From contig JALIGW010000004.1 in the NCBI GenBank assembly GCA_023053685.1, positions 85,544,749 to 85,608,748 on the forward strand: DNA of 64,000 nt, written 5' to 3'. The notes below the pieces were generated by a model, which was given only the letters and a program-made list of their open reading frames with translations, was not told the DNA's origin and ran no database searches. Positions 33,531 through 45,294 of the stretch are shown here, one piece after another (within the stretch, counting starts at the first letter, position 1; the number at the start of each line of letters is the position of its first letter). A program made the translations under genes and the position numbers. Source of the DNA: Diadophis punctatus similis (lineage: Eukaryota > Chordata > Lepidosauria > Squamata > Dipsadidae).

Positions 33531-33770
33531 TTCTTTATTGGCCAAGTGTGTGATTGGACACACAAGGAATTTGTCTCCGGTGCAGAAACTGTCAGTGTAC
33601 ATACAAACAACAAAGTGATGCCATGGATAATAAATAATCAGATATGAACAACAATTGATAAATCATAATATACCAAAAGGAAAAAGTAGTTGGAAAAGAT
33701 GAGAGGAGTCTAGCTAGGGAGTCTCTACAGTGGGAAGCGTCCCATGGCCTCTACAGAAGGTTTAGTGGTC
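33531..33770 (-). mobile_element. LINE 3' end (CR1/Rex1-like, family uncertain)
   Basis: On the minus strand it ends CAAATTCCTTGTGTGTCCAA, TCACACACTTGGCCAATAAAGAATTC and then runs into pentamers. An AATAAAG followed by TTCTN pentamers is the usual terminus of several CR1-group LINEs. No coding sequence is left. Confidence 0.55.
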
Positions 33771-34486
33771 CATCCTTCAGCTTTGGTCCATCATCAATCT
33801 TCAGATCTCACCTGCCTTGGACTTTACCTATCTTTTCACACTTCAGACATCACTTTTCAGGGTGAAAAATTTCAGATATATCATTAAAAAAATGGATCGG
33901 ACAACTGCCAGAATCATTCACTGTTATACTTGACAGGTGAGGGTAGGCGCCGTGCAGTAATTTTAATGTTTAAAAAATCTGTCCGTGTTTGCAGCTTTAT
34001 AAAACTCTTGAAATGTCAGGAATGAAGCTTTCTTCTCTCTTTTCTTTTTCTTCAAAGGAATCCTCCCGTATTTCTGTTTCAGCTGACCTTTTGCCGAGTG
34101 ACTCATTGTGGATATTGACAACAGCTTTACGCTCAAAATGCCACCTCACTTTATAAACGAATACTCAAAAAAGTTGTGAAAACACCCGGAGCTGGCTAAA
34201 ATGGCAATCAATGCCGTGAGAGGCATCTCTCTCTGTGAGAGTTGGGGTGATGTACACCCCAGGCAGGAGAGAAAAAAAAGCACCTTAATGATTTACTTCG
34301 CTGTCAGTCTTTTGGACACAAGTAAATATGATTGCTATGGACCCATTTAAGCCTCAGGTAAGCTGCCTTTTTCATACCTTGTTCTTTTTTGTCCTACTAG
34401 AAGTTCTCTGGATTCAACTTAAAATCGGTTTGGACTTACGTCATAGTAGTTATTATGATTTGGCATAATCAAAAATATTATGTGAT
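33771..34486. other. Unclassified sequence
   Basis: Nothing recognised. Confidence 0.5.
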
Positions 34487-34751
34487 CAGGGGTGGGTTCC
34501 ACTTACCTTCCCTACTGGTTCGCATCGCGACGGAAGTGCTCGTTTTGCATCATGTCATGTCATGCAAAAGACCCTCTGTACATGTGCAGAAGCCTCTGTG
34601 CATGTGCAGAGGGTTCTTTGCCAGCCGCGGCAACCGGAGAACCAGTTCAGGGGTGTGGCCAGCCAGCCTTCACTACCGGTTCGGCGACCTTGGCCAAATT
34701 TCCGCCAACAGTACACATGAACTGGTCCGAACCGTCTGAATACCATCTCCG
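34487..34751. mobile_element. Short non-autonomous hAT element
   Basis: Left end CAGGGGTGGGTTCC; right end on the other strand CGGAGATGGTATTC, diverged but recognisable, with matching sub-terminal GTTCGGACC/ACCGGTTCGG sequence. The interior has repeated CTGTGCATGTGCAG. Flanks TATGTGAT and CTTATGAT are only loosely similar. Confidence 0.75.
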
Positions 34752-34967
34752 CTTATGATGGATCTCGCTAGAACCATGAGGGAAAAAAAATTACAGTTTG
34801 GTTGACAACGGGGCTTCCGTCACCGAGTAAGATGGCCAAGAGAGGCCCAAGAGAAGCCCTTTCTCTGAATGCATCCTGGTGCTCTGGAGAGCTGGGGATG
34901 TAAAGCTTACTGGAGGGATTTAATAAGAGATCGAGTTCATCACAGCCATTAGTAACCTCTATTTTTT

Positions 34968-35109
34968 TATTATTATGTTGAGTTGGAAGGGACCTTGCAG
35001 GCCATCTAGTCCAACCCCCTGCCCAAGACCCCACATCTGCCTCTACCTAGGATTGAACTCACAACCTCCTGATTGTGAGGCAAGAGCTCTACCTCTAGGC
35101 CACAGAGGA
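34968..35109 (-). mobile_element. tRNA-headed SINE with a CR1-like tail
   Basis: Minus strand: GTGGCCTAGAGGTAGAGCTC (box A), GAGTTCAATCC (box B), about 30 bp linker, then GGGGGTTGGACTAGATGGCC, AAGGTCCCTTCCAACTC and an ATAATA end. The head is tRNA-like and the tail matches the CR1 3' end. Confidence 0.78.
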
Positions 35110-35630
35110 GTATTTATTTAGAATAAGAGAAGCGTGAAACACACCCGTGAATGTCAGGAACTAGCACGAACTACATGCTACAGGTCAAAACATCCCAAAG
35201 ATTTGAAGAAGATGTTTAGGAATGAAACCTTTATTTTAATTCAGGAAGAGGAGCTGTGATAAGCAATTGAAAATTGCTCAGCGTGTGAGGCTAATTCATA
35301 ACTCTTCCTGACTGGATTCCATTGCTTTCTCTTCTCAAATGTCTCCTTGGGCGACCAATTTATGCTTTCCGTCACTTGTAAGTGGAAGTTACACATTTAC
35401 ATTCTCCCTATTCCTGCTCAGAAACCCCTGGACAATGAAGGTGATAGTTTAAAAAAAAGACAATAAAGAGAACGTTCTCCATGTTTTCCTGGATTATGCT
35501 AAAGAACTGAAAACAAGACCCACAATGTATTTGTAGAGTGGATTATTTCCATGGCCTTGGATTTGACCTTCAAAACTGGTTAGAGCTCACTCCCCTGGCC
35601 TGGTATTTTGCTTCTTTTTTTAATTAATAG
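35110..35630. other. Unclassified sequence
   Basis: Nothing recognised. Confidence 0.5.
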
Positions 35631-36005
35631 AACATAGAATAATAGAGTCGGAAGGGACCTTGGATGCCTTCTACTGGAGCAGAAGACCTTATATCATTTC
35701 AGACAAAGGTTGTCCAGTCTTTTTTGAAAGCCTCCGGGGATGAAGCACCCACAACTCTCAAGACAAGTTTCCATTCTCACTGGAAATTTCTCCTTAGCTC
35801 TAGGTTGCTTCTCTCTTTGGTTCGTTTCCATCCATTGCTTCTTGTCCTGCCTTCAGGGGCTTTGGAAAATTGTTTGACCCCCCCCCCTCACCTCATCTTT
35901 GTAGGAGCTCCTCAAATATTGGGAAATTGCTATTATGTCTCCCCTGGTCCTTCTTTTCATTAGACTAGGTATACCCAATTCCTGTAACGTTTTAGCCTCC
36001 AGCCA
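35631..36005 (-). mobile_element. CR1 LINE 3' end, extends into ORF2
   Basis: Tail begins at AATAATAGAGTCGG and extends past TTCTTTTCATTAGACTAGG to TTTTAGCCTCCAGCCACC, further 5' than most copies. Frameshifted by small indels. Confidence 0.85.
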
Positions 36006-37497
36006 CCTAATCATGTTCTCTGCAGAGAAGATTTAGTAAAATCTTAGAGAAGATTTTATTATAGTAAAATGCTTGAAGATTTTACTATAGTACTCATACA
36101 GTAGTAGAATCTTAAAGTTCCTCCTTTCTGCCTCTAATATTCACTGACAGTTTGTGTATCTGATGAACTTCCAATTTCCATCTCTTTATTACATTGGTTG
36201 ATGGTCTCCTTGTAAAAGAGGTTGGACTTGAACCTTCACCGTTGAATGGCTTTCTCCAACTCTGCCTTTTCATTCCTTCCCTCTCAGACCTTCATTTTAA
36301 TCCACCAAAACATCTGTTATTTGCCATTTCTGCGGATGCTTCTGACTTCTGAAGCAAAATGTTCACCCATAAGAATAAATTATGCTCCTACTTTTCTTTG
36401 CTTGTCTAAAAGCTGAGAAATTTCCATTGACCTTGGACTTATGTTGCTCATAAATAGTCTCTCTATGACAGAATAACTTCTTTCTCTTCTTAAGATACAA
36501 ATCTCAATTAATTTAGTTTCCCCCCACAATTACTTTGCTTAGCAGTGACCCAAACCCTGTTCCCAGTTAATTTTGTAACAGTGATTTAAGACATGGATGG
36601 CTATAATTTTTCTTATCCCAGAGAACAATATTTTCATATTAAAGAAAAATCAATGGGAACTACATCCCAGAAAAGTCCTGTCAATGAAAGGTCTAAGGCA
36701 CCATCCTTTGCAGAAGACTAACTAAATTGCAGTTGTCTCAGAACATTGAAAGCAAAAGCAGCATAAATATAAGCCACTTATCCTTTCATTTTTCATTACC
36801 TCCATTGCATCCAATGATCTATTTTCATATCTCTGCCTCTCTCTCTTTCTGCTTCTCTCTCTGTGTGCACATCTCTCTCTTCCTCTCCTTCACATAAGCT
36901 CACAACTGCCTGGAGGTTTTGTTTCGCTGGATCTTCACTTACACAAATTAATTACTTAAAGACATAACAGTCAGGTGGCTAGGAAACTTTTGCACTTTTG
37001 ATGAGGTGATTATTCTGAGGAGTTGGAGGTGCAAACAACCACTCTGCTGTCAGGGAAATAGGTCCACTTGCCATTAAAAAAACAAACTACTATTTACTGT
37101 TTTGTCTCAAAGTCTCTCTTCTACAGGAATCTGTCCCTGGGACAGAAATGTTTGTTTGCCCATCCTGCTGATTATTATCTGTGTCTGCTGATACTGAACT
37201 GAATGGTAATAAGTTCCAACACTGTTATATAAAAAACATACCCATTTTAAGTTTTCTGCATGCTGCTCATAATATTTTATAAATCTATCTACTCAATTAA
37301 AAAGCTCAAAATGCAATATTTTACAAGCCAATTTGAACTTTGCCAACAGGGTTTAATTTCATTCCTTCCCACAATAGTTTTGACCGAGAGAATTTTGGAT
37401 ACAAGCCTTTGAAAGTCCAAAGGAGACAGGGAATTTTTAATCAGTGGAAGGGCTTCATTGAACTTTATTCAACATCTAGCAGTTTTAGTTGACAGAT
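36006..37497. other. Unclassified sequence
   Basis: Only a CT-rich patch at 36835-36890 stands out. Confidence 0.5.
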
Positions 37498-38494
<997 letters not shown>

Positions 38495-38575
38495 TTGGAG
38501 AATCATAGGGCTGGAAGGGACCTTGGAGGTTTTCTGGTCCAACCTTCTGCCCAAGACAGGAGTCTTCATACCATC
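38495..38575 (-). mobile_element. CR1 LINE 3' end fragment
   Basis: GAATCATAGGGCTGGAAGGG start followed by ACCTTGGAGGTTTTCTGGTC and AACC, the tail only. GAATCATAG matches amniote CR1 ends. Confidence 0.78.
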
Positions 38576-38751
38576 TGGGATTCAGGAAGACAATTTCCAC
38601 AGGTTCCCAATGAGTGTACATCTTCAACAACCGAACAGTTGCTCATAGCCATAGTTACTAGTTGCTCATAAGCATGCGATTCCAATATTTATATTTAACA
38701 TCAAAGGCGAATGGGCAAAGCTGTTCAGGAAATGCAACAGTTGAAATAACA

Positions 38752-38930
38752 GAACACAGAATAACATAGTTGGAAGGGACCTTGGAGGTCTTCTAGTCCA
38801 ACCTACCTGCTCAAGCAGGAGACCTTATACAATTCTGGACCAGTGGATGTCCAGTCTCTTCTTTAAAACCTCCAGTGTTGGAGCACCCACAACTTCTGGA
38901 GGCAAGTTGTTCTACTGGATTATTGTTCTC
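38752..38930 (-). mobile_element. CR1 LINE 3' end
   Basis: Tail plus the codons for NNLPPEV/LE-LKKRLD on the minus strand; truncated after TATTGTTCTCA. Confidence 0.87.
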
Positions 38931-39902
38931 AAATGAAGTCATACCAGCCAAATTCAGAGGATCACAGACCTTGCTCTGTCTCTCTCTCTTTCTCTCTCCC
39001 ACATGCTCCAATTGTTGAAAACTCACATCTATTTTAAAAGAGGACTGTGATTGCGGGAAAACTGATTTTGCATTGTCGCTGTACATATTGTTGGCTTGGA
39101 CTGCAGAATTGCTAATGTTTTTCCCCCCTTATAGTTGAGATTGAGACAATGGTATCAATATGACAATCTCAAAACTTGATTTGGAGATGGGAACTCTATT
39201 ACAGGCAGGAAAAAAAGTAAATTTGGAAAATCTAGCTGACCTTGTTGGGGTTTGGAAGTTAAATAAAGTCAGACATGATTAATAGTGAAATTGAATAAAT
39301 CTTGAGTCTATAAGCATGGGAAAGTTTAAAAAATCCTTACTAGCAGACCACATCTGTAGTGTTTCCACAAAATTGCATATACATATCCAAATAATTGTCA
39401 GGAGTTAAACTTGAGTAAAAGATGACTTTAAAATTTGGAAAAACTTTACTTTTTCCAAGAATATATATGACACAAGAGCAAGGCCGTTTGAACATTGACA
39501 TTAATAAATACATGTTAGATTTTTTTTTACAGTGGGCAAAATCTTTGGTGGAAAATCCATTCCTTCATATTTTAATACCTGATTGTTGCTTTTTTTTTAA
39601 AAAAAGAAAAGAAAATCATGCTAAGAAAATGGAATAAAATCTGAGCTCTTCCATAGAGTAGTTAATTAGGAGCAGAACTGCAACCTAAAACCTGTTCAAA
39701 TGTTATTACGGCCACTAGATGGCAGTCTTAGGCTGCTTCAATTGTACATAAAATCTAGCTGTATTCTTCCCAAGATAGAAGAGCCTAAATAGAGAAATGC
39801 TCCCCCTGTTTCAGATCTCCCCGGAGTCCTCGCATGCAGAAGCCAGGGTCCCCTTCCATCCTTGTTCTCTGATGGTTTGTATTCGGAGGGTCTTCTTCTC
39901 AA
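38931..39902. other. Unclassified sequence
   Basis: No gene supported. It contains a CTCF-like motif at 39712-39725 and a T9A7 tract near 39591. Confidence 0.5.
39712..39725 (+). promoter_or_regulatory. CTCF-like motif
   Basis: CCACTAGATGGCAG fits the vertebrate CTCF core at every conserved position. Binding is inference. Confidence 0.4.
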
Positions 39903-40087
39903 ACCAGAGGTCATTTTATCAGTGGAACGACTTGCCTCCAGAAGTTGTGGGTTCTTCAACACTGGAGGTTTCCAAGAAGAGATTGGACATCCGTTTGTCT
40001 GAAATGGTATAGGGTCTCCTGCTTGAGCAGGGGGTTGGACTAGAAGACCTCCAAGGACCCTTCCAACTCTGTTATTCTGTTATTCTC
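39903..40087 (+). mobile_element. CR1 LINE 3' end
   Basis: ORF2 end (QWNDLPPEV, LEVSKKRLD) followed by an unbroken tail with GGTATAGGGTCTCC, the site that carries hAT insertions in other copies, and a double TTATTCTG end. Confidence 0.9.
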
Positions 40088-40497
40088 TAATATTGAGATT
40101 TCGGGGCTCATGGCCCTTGATAGACCTGTCCTCCATTAATTTTTAAGGCCAGCCAAGTTAATATGCATTCCTGCATCTTGGAATGAAGTATTCCAGAAGT
40201 CAGCTATGGACTCTGTTCTGTCTTTTATCTGCCCCACTCCAAGTATATCCTGATTCCTGTCGCTAGGAACAGGAAGCAAGGCTATCAACTGTAGCTGATC
40301 CATCTACTCAAGCTCTCTTTTTTCTACTACTAGGTGTACTACTATATCTCCTGTTTTTGAAAGGGAGCAAAACAATGATGGTATGTAAACAATTACAGTG
40401 ACTTAATTTCATTTTAAAAGATTTAAAATGTCAGCAAAGATGGAAGAAATGAACTAACAGTCCTACCCTGTTCAAAGTCATTCTACCTCAACTTATG
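40088..40497. other. Unclassified sequence
   Basis: Nothing recognised. Confidence 0.5.
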
Positions 40498-40578
40498 AGG
40501 GGGTCCTTGGTGCTCTCTGAGCTTGGTGGTTTTCTTCAAGACGTTTCATTACCCAACTAGGTAACATCATCAGTGCCA
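40498..40578 (-). mobile_element. PLE tail, family B
   Basis: Minus strand: CTGATGA (40573-40567), one base, GTTACC (40565-40560), loop TAGTTG, GGTAAT (40553-40548), GAAA (40547-40544), then CGTCTTGAAGAAAACC and the GGACCC end. Confidence 0.68.
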
Positions 40579-41270
40579 CACTATCTACCATAGCTTTCTC
40601 AACTTACTGTGTATCCCATCCAAAAAGAAAAATAAATGGATTCTTAAAAGTCTATGGGTGAAGATATCCCTGGAGGAGACAATTTTCTCTTTCTCAGTGG
40701 ATTGTAAAGAAAGATGGCCTCAGTGTGTGTCTCTGGTAGGAACATGTGATTTGGGTTTCCTTCATGAAGATGTCCAGAACGGTGAGCAAATGTGTGTTTA
40801 AAATGAGAAATCTGTTTTGTTTCATGCTGAGAACAAGAATGCCTCAGTCAGAAATGCTTTCTAGGAACATTCCAAGTTGGTTGCAATAAAACTCTGAAAA
40901 GTTTCAGGCGCTGGTTGCACGTTCAGACGAGAATCCTTGGAAGGTTTATGCTTTGTTTTGAGCTTGGAAAATCAGAACAGCCGATTCCAAGGTTGAAATG
41001 ACCATTTGGAGATTATTTTTATGGGATTGGGACAATCAGAATGAGGATCTTCAAGAGGTTCCAGATCGAAACCCTGGAATCCATAGAGCTTGTGGATTCA
41101 GGCTTCAAGCACCCACTGCATAAGGTGGCAAAGGACCCTTTGGGCTTCTAAGCTAATTTCCTGGAAATTTCACACAGACAAACACATTTTGTTTTGATCC
41201 CAGAAGGTCCAAATGGCTGTTTCTAGACTGAAAAGGGCTGCAGTTGAAAAATTTTGCATACCTTTTAGAG
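40579..41270. other. Unclassified sequence
   Basis: Nothing recognised. Confidence 0.5.
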
Positions 41271-41530
41271 TGTCTATGGAGAGTCTCTGCCATCCAGGTC
41301 ACGGTTGTCCCAAAGGTGCTTTTTTCAAGAGGCAGCTGGACTTTCTGATTGTTTCTTTGAAGACGTTTCGCTTCTCATCCAAGAAGCTTCTTCAGTTCTG
41401 ACTGGATTCCATGACTTCCACTCCCCACCATCCAGTCAGAGCTGAAGAAGCTTCTTGGATGAGAAGCGAAATGTCTTCAAAGAAAAACCTGAAAGTCCAG
41501 CTGCCTCTTGAAAAAATCACCTTTGGGACA
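41271..41530. mobile_element. Foldback pair of family A PLE tails
   Basis: The left tail is on the minus strand (41308-41406) and the right tail on the plus strand (41431-41528), separated by 24 bp; they are near-perfect reverse complements of almost 100 bp. The right copy has CTGAAGA (41442-41448), one base, GCTTCT (41450-41455), loop, AGAAGC (41462-41467), GAAA (41468-41471). Confidence 0.75.
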
Positions 41531-41837
41531 TACCTTTTAGATTTATTCTTCATTTGTCAAGAGCTAAAGAGCGGCCATTTCATAATGCAAAACTTTTAAA
41601 AATTGAGCTTTTTCTAAAGGAAAACACAGCTTAAACATGATGGACACTCCTCAAGCCATAAATTATCTAAAGTATTCTGAGCACCTCTTCCATCCATATA
41701 ATGCATGCAGCTACTGGAATAACTCAAATACCTGTTCTTCCTCGTGATAGGTTGTCATGACTGGACTCCGCATGTCTTATAAGACTATATAACCTGTTGC
41801 AAACCAACATCTAGAAAAAGGTTCTTCAAACTCGCTG

Positions 41838-41892
41838 GCTGGAGAATTCTGGGAGTTGAAGTCCACACATCTTAAAGTCGGCAGGTTTGAGA
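41838..41892. mobile_element. Half of a palindromic hAT-type miniature element
   Basis: GCTGGCTGGAGAATTCTGGG, AGTTGAAGTCCACACATCTT match the right arm of the element at 62947-63081. The left arm is almost entirely gone. Confidence 0.7.
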
Positions 41893-42420
41893 TCTAAAAT
41901 AATAAGTAGCACATGTTGTAGAAGTTCAATGCAGTCTCCTATCCTCGCATCTGCCAACTATATTTCTGATACCAAACAGGAAACACAAATCTCTTTTTAG
42001 CTTCTTAATTGCACAGGGGAGACATCGTGAATCCCATGGCCTACCACCAACTCTATGTCGGCCCTAACTCTTACTACGTGTTTTGTCAAAAGGAGCATTC
42101 AAAGATGATCTCTTTGGCAGTAATGAAGGGATTGACTCTTAATTGTCTGCCAGAGGACAATTAGAACCTTTCTACACATCTATGTAGACTTTAGCATGCA
42201 AGCTTCCATATGCTCCTATTTATAGACCTAGATTCCGTATTTTGATATTGTGGGAACATGTGGCTTCCAGAAAGAGAGAGAGAGACAATAGTTGGTCTGA
42301 TTGTACTCTTTCCAAAATGTGAGTTGTGTCTATGTCTCTCTCTCGGCCTCCGAACTTAGCAAGATCAGAAATAAAGTTACTTTATTTTTTCCTAACTGAA
42401 AACACTCTTGAAAATGGAAT
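41893..42420. other. Unclassified sequence
   Basis: Nothing recognised. Confidence 0.5.
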
Positions 42421-42800
42421 ATACGTACTTCAACTTACAACAGCTCATTTAGTGACCATTCAAAGTTACCGTGGCACTGGCATTTTTCACATTTATGACC
42501 ATTGCAACATCCCCATGGTCACGTGATCAAAATCCGGACGCTTGGAAATTGACTCATATTTATGATGGTCATGGTGTCTTGGGGTCACGTGATCCCCTTT
42601 TGTGACCGTCTGACAAGCAAAGTCAATGGGGGAAGCCAGATTCACTTAACGACCGTGTCATAAACTTAACAACTGCAGTGATTCACTTAACAGCTGTGGC
42701 AAGAAAAGTTGTAAAATGGGGCCAAACCCACTGAATAAATTTCTCACTTAGCAGCATAAATTTTGGGCTCAATTGTGGTCGTACATCGAGGACTACCTAT
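42421..42800. mobile_element. Tigger/mariner-like miniature element
   Basis: About 380 bp with imperfect inverted ends (ACGTACTTCAACTTACAAC on the left; AGGTAGTCCTCGATGTACGAC from the other strand on the right) and TA at both borders. Long inner arms of CACTTAACGACC/GGTCACGTGATC type sequence are present. It looks like a pogo/Tigger-group non-autonomous element; no transposase. Confidence 0.7.
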
Positions 42801-42878
42801 ACTAGTACCAGGAATAGTCATGGAAGTGGTAGCATAATGAACTTTGAAGGTTCAGAGCTTATTAAATGAATATATTTG

Positions 42879-42882
<4 letters not shown>

Positions 42883-42971
<89 letters not shown>
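42883..42971. repeat. (TA)n microsatellite
   Basis: About 88 bp of TA dinucleotides; it can extrude as a hairpin. Confidence 0.98.
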
Positions 42972-42973
<2 letters not shown>

Positions 42974-43667
42974 TATATATACACACATACTTACAACCTG
43001 AATAACTAGATGGTTCCAGACATTCCGATACAACGTCCTTCATAAAGACAATCGTTTTCCGGAATCCCAAGCCAGAAATAACTGTAGCCAAAAGCCCTCT
43101 TGGGTGGAAAGAGTCAAATAAATCCCTGGCCCAGTTGCATCTGTTGGCTAGGACAGGAGGTGCTTCCCTTCTCCATCTGGCTTCCTCTGGTCTACTCTAA
43201 TTGGCAAGGGCTCCCCAAGGCAATGTGAGATCACTTAACTGGAGACACCAGGGCTGCTGATGTCAGTCTGAAATAAAAATAAAGGCTACGTTGGGTGACA
43301 AATTCACACCTTATTTCCTTCTGGAAACCACACAGATGAAACGGCTTCCTGTAATTGATGAAAACGTTCTGGGAAAAAAGTGAGGCTCCATCCTACATTC
43401 TCAGATTTGATGCCAAACGCCGAGGATAAATAGAAGCGGTTCCTGTGGTTTTTCTTTATATCTCTGTGAAATATTCAGTCCCTGATATTGTTTTTCAGAC
43501 AAACTGGGTTTTATATCTCCTACTTATATCTCCTATTGGCAGAAATAATATTTTTTTGTTGTTGATGATGGTGGTATCATCGCTAAGTTGAAGGGGTGAT
43601 ATGATGGATATGGAGGTACAGATTGGAAGGAGCACCTTTTCTCTTGAAGAAAAACAAATGGAAACTT
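42972..43667. other. Unclassified sequence
   Basis: Nothing recognised. Confidence 0.5.
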
Positions 43668-43800
43668 AACCCAAAGGTGCTTTTTTCAAGAGGCAACTGG
43701 ACGTTCTGGTTTTTCTTTGAAGACATTTCGCTTCTTCTCCAAGATGCTTCTTCATCTTCAGTCTTCTGAAGGACGCTGCTACGTATGAAACTCTGAAGAG
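43668..43800 (-). mobile_element. PLE tail, family A, inverted relative to its neighbour
   Basis: Minus strand: GAAGAAGC, loop, GAAGAAGCGAAATGTCTTCA, AAGAAAAACCAGAACGTCCA, GTTGCCTCTTGAAAAAAGCACC. It lies just upstream of the plus-strand PLE body at 43831. Confidence 0.72.
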
Positions 43801-43830
43801 AGAGCCCACCAGCAGTTAAAAGAAAAAGGT

Positions 43831-44112
43831 CATTGATTCCCTTGCAACACCTACTGAAGGGCAATGCCATCAACAAGTCACAATATTACCAGCTTTGCCC
43901 TGGGAAAGCCACCATATATGGACTCCCCCAAATTCACAAAGAGGGAACTCCACTCAGACCAATCGTCAGCAGCATCAACTCTGTCAGAGCTGAAGAAGCT
44001 TCTTGGATGCGAAGCGAAATGTCTTCAAAGAAAAACCAGAAAGTCCAGCTGCCTCTTGAAAAAGCCCCTTTAGGACAACTGTCACCTGGATGAACTGAGA
44101 ATCTCCAAAGAC
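43831..44112 (+). pseudogene. Penelope-like element: RT fragment joined to 3' tail
   Basis: The frame from 43833 gives SQYYQLCPG (16-24) and YGLPQIHKEGTPLRPIVSS (29-47). GLP-IHK-GTPLRPIVS is the diagnostic early block of the PLE reverse transcriptase. At about 43983 the sequence jumps directly to the family A tail (CTGAAGA at 43990-43996, GCTTCT, TGGATG, CGAAGC, GAAA at 44016-44019), so most of the reverse transcriptase and all of the GIY-YIG endonuclease are deleted. This copy links the tail families of this window to PLEs. Confidence 0.8.
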
Positions 44113-45128
44113 ATTTAGCGATACAAATGAAAACTTAGAAATAAGAAAGTTTGCAGCTTTATACAACTTAGCAATGACTATTTGGCACCAAGCTTTGAGC
44201 AAAGCAGTGATGAATATTTGGGACACTTTTATCTCAATGGGTGTGAGTTCTGCCCTACGGGCAAGCAAAAGGACCAACAACACCTTCGAGAAGTTCAGAA
44301 GAGGCAAAATGGTGGACGTGGCATCCAGTTTTGGCATGATGGCACCATCTTGCCTGTTTGAATTCTCCTGCAAATGCCACCTAGAGAAGAAACAGCTTTG
44401 CTGCCAGTCATGCATTTGAATGAGGGACAAATGTGTTGAAATAGGTGGCAACTACAATAAAGGTCAGAATTAGAATAATTGTCCCTTCTACAAGACAATA
44501 CTGGGATGTCTTAAAGTGGCCTTCAACCATTTGTGGTTGTGATTCTACTTACAGAACCATTAATGGATCGATATGTCCAGTGGCCAGACCAGTGATTGAT
44601 GCACGCATTAAAATGAAGTTTTCCCAGAGTCTGGTTGGGAATTTGGGAGCTTGTCTGGATATTTTACACCTCCATGACTTGGGGTGGAACTGATTCTAAC
44701 CAGAAGAAGTTTTGGTTTTCATTCATCCTTCTTCCAACACACCCACACTCACTCCCAGAGGACCCTGGGTTGGGAAAAGTTCAATTTACTTTATAAGCTT
44801 TCAAAGTTGGCTAAGAAATGCCTTCTCCCTTTTCATGTTTAGAAAATCCAAACTGTGCCAAGCATTTAAATGCAAGAAGAGGTTCTGGCATTTTCTGGAA
44901 TCGTTGTGGAACCTTCCCTTAAAATCTGGAAGAAGCCACGTGTTGGCCTCCTCAAAAGCTTCTTCTGTAACTCTAACCTCTTTCCCTGGGTCTGATCTAG
45001 TAAATTTTCTTTCCAAATTTTCTGGATTAGAATTCTGACTATAAAGGTAGACTGAGGAATAGAATACACTCAAATCCCTTGGCCATGTTGATAACCAATT
45101 CATGTTGAGAATATATCATTTTCCACCT
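44113..45128. other. Unclassified sequence
   Basis: Overlapping 80-108 codon frames on both strands but no recognisable domain. Confidence 0.5.
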
Positions 45129-45294
45129 ATTTCCTTCCTTCCTTCCTTCCTTCCTTCCTTCCTTCCTTCCTTCCTTCCTTCCTTCCTTCCTTCCTTCCTT
45201 CCTTCCTTCCTTCTTTTCCTCCTCCTCCTCCTCCTCCTCCTCCTCCTCCTCCTCCTCCTCCTCCTCCTCCTCCTCCTCCTCCTCCTCCTCCTCC
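45129..45294. repeat. Compound (CTTC)n then (CCT)n microsatellite
   Basis: About 83 bp of CTTC units, a TTTT-containing bridge, then about 77 bp of CCT units. Poly-Glu, poly-Gly and poly-Leu frames are artefacts. Confidence 0.97.

Noticed and set aside
36835..36900. CT-rich block as a promoter initiator or splice polypyrimidine tract
   Set aside because: No adjacent exon, splice acceptor context or promoter elements were recognised.
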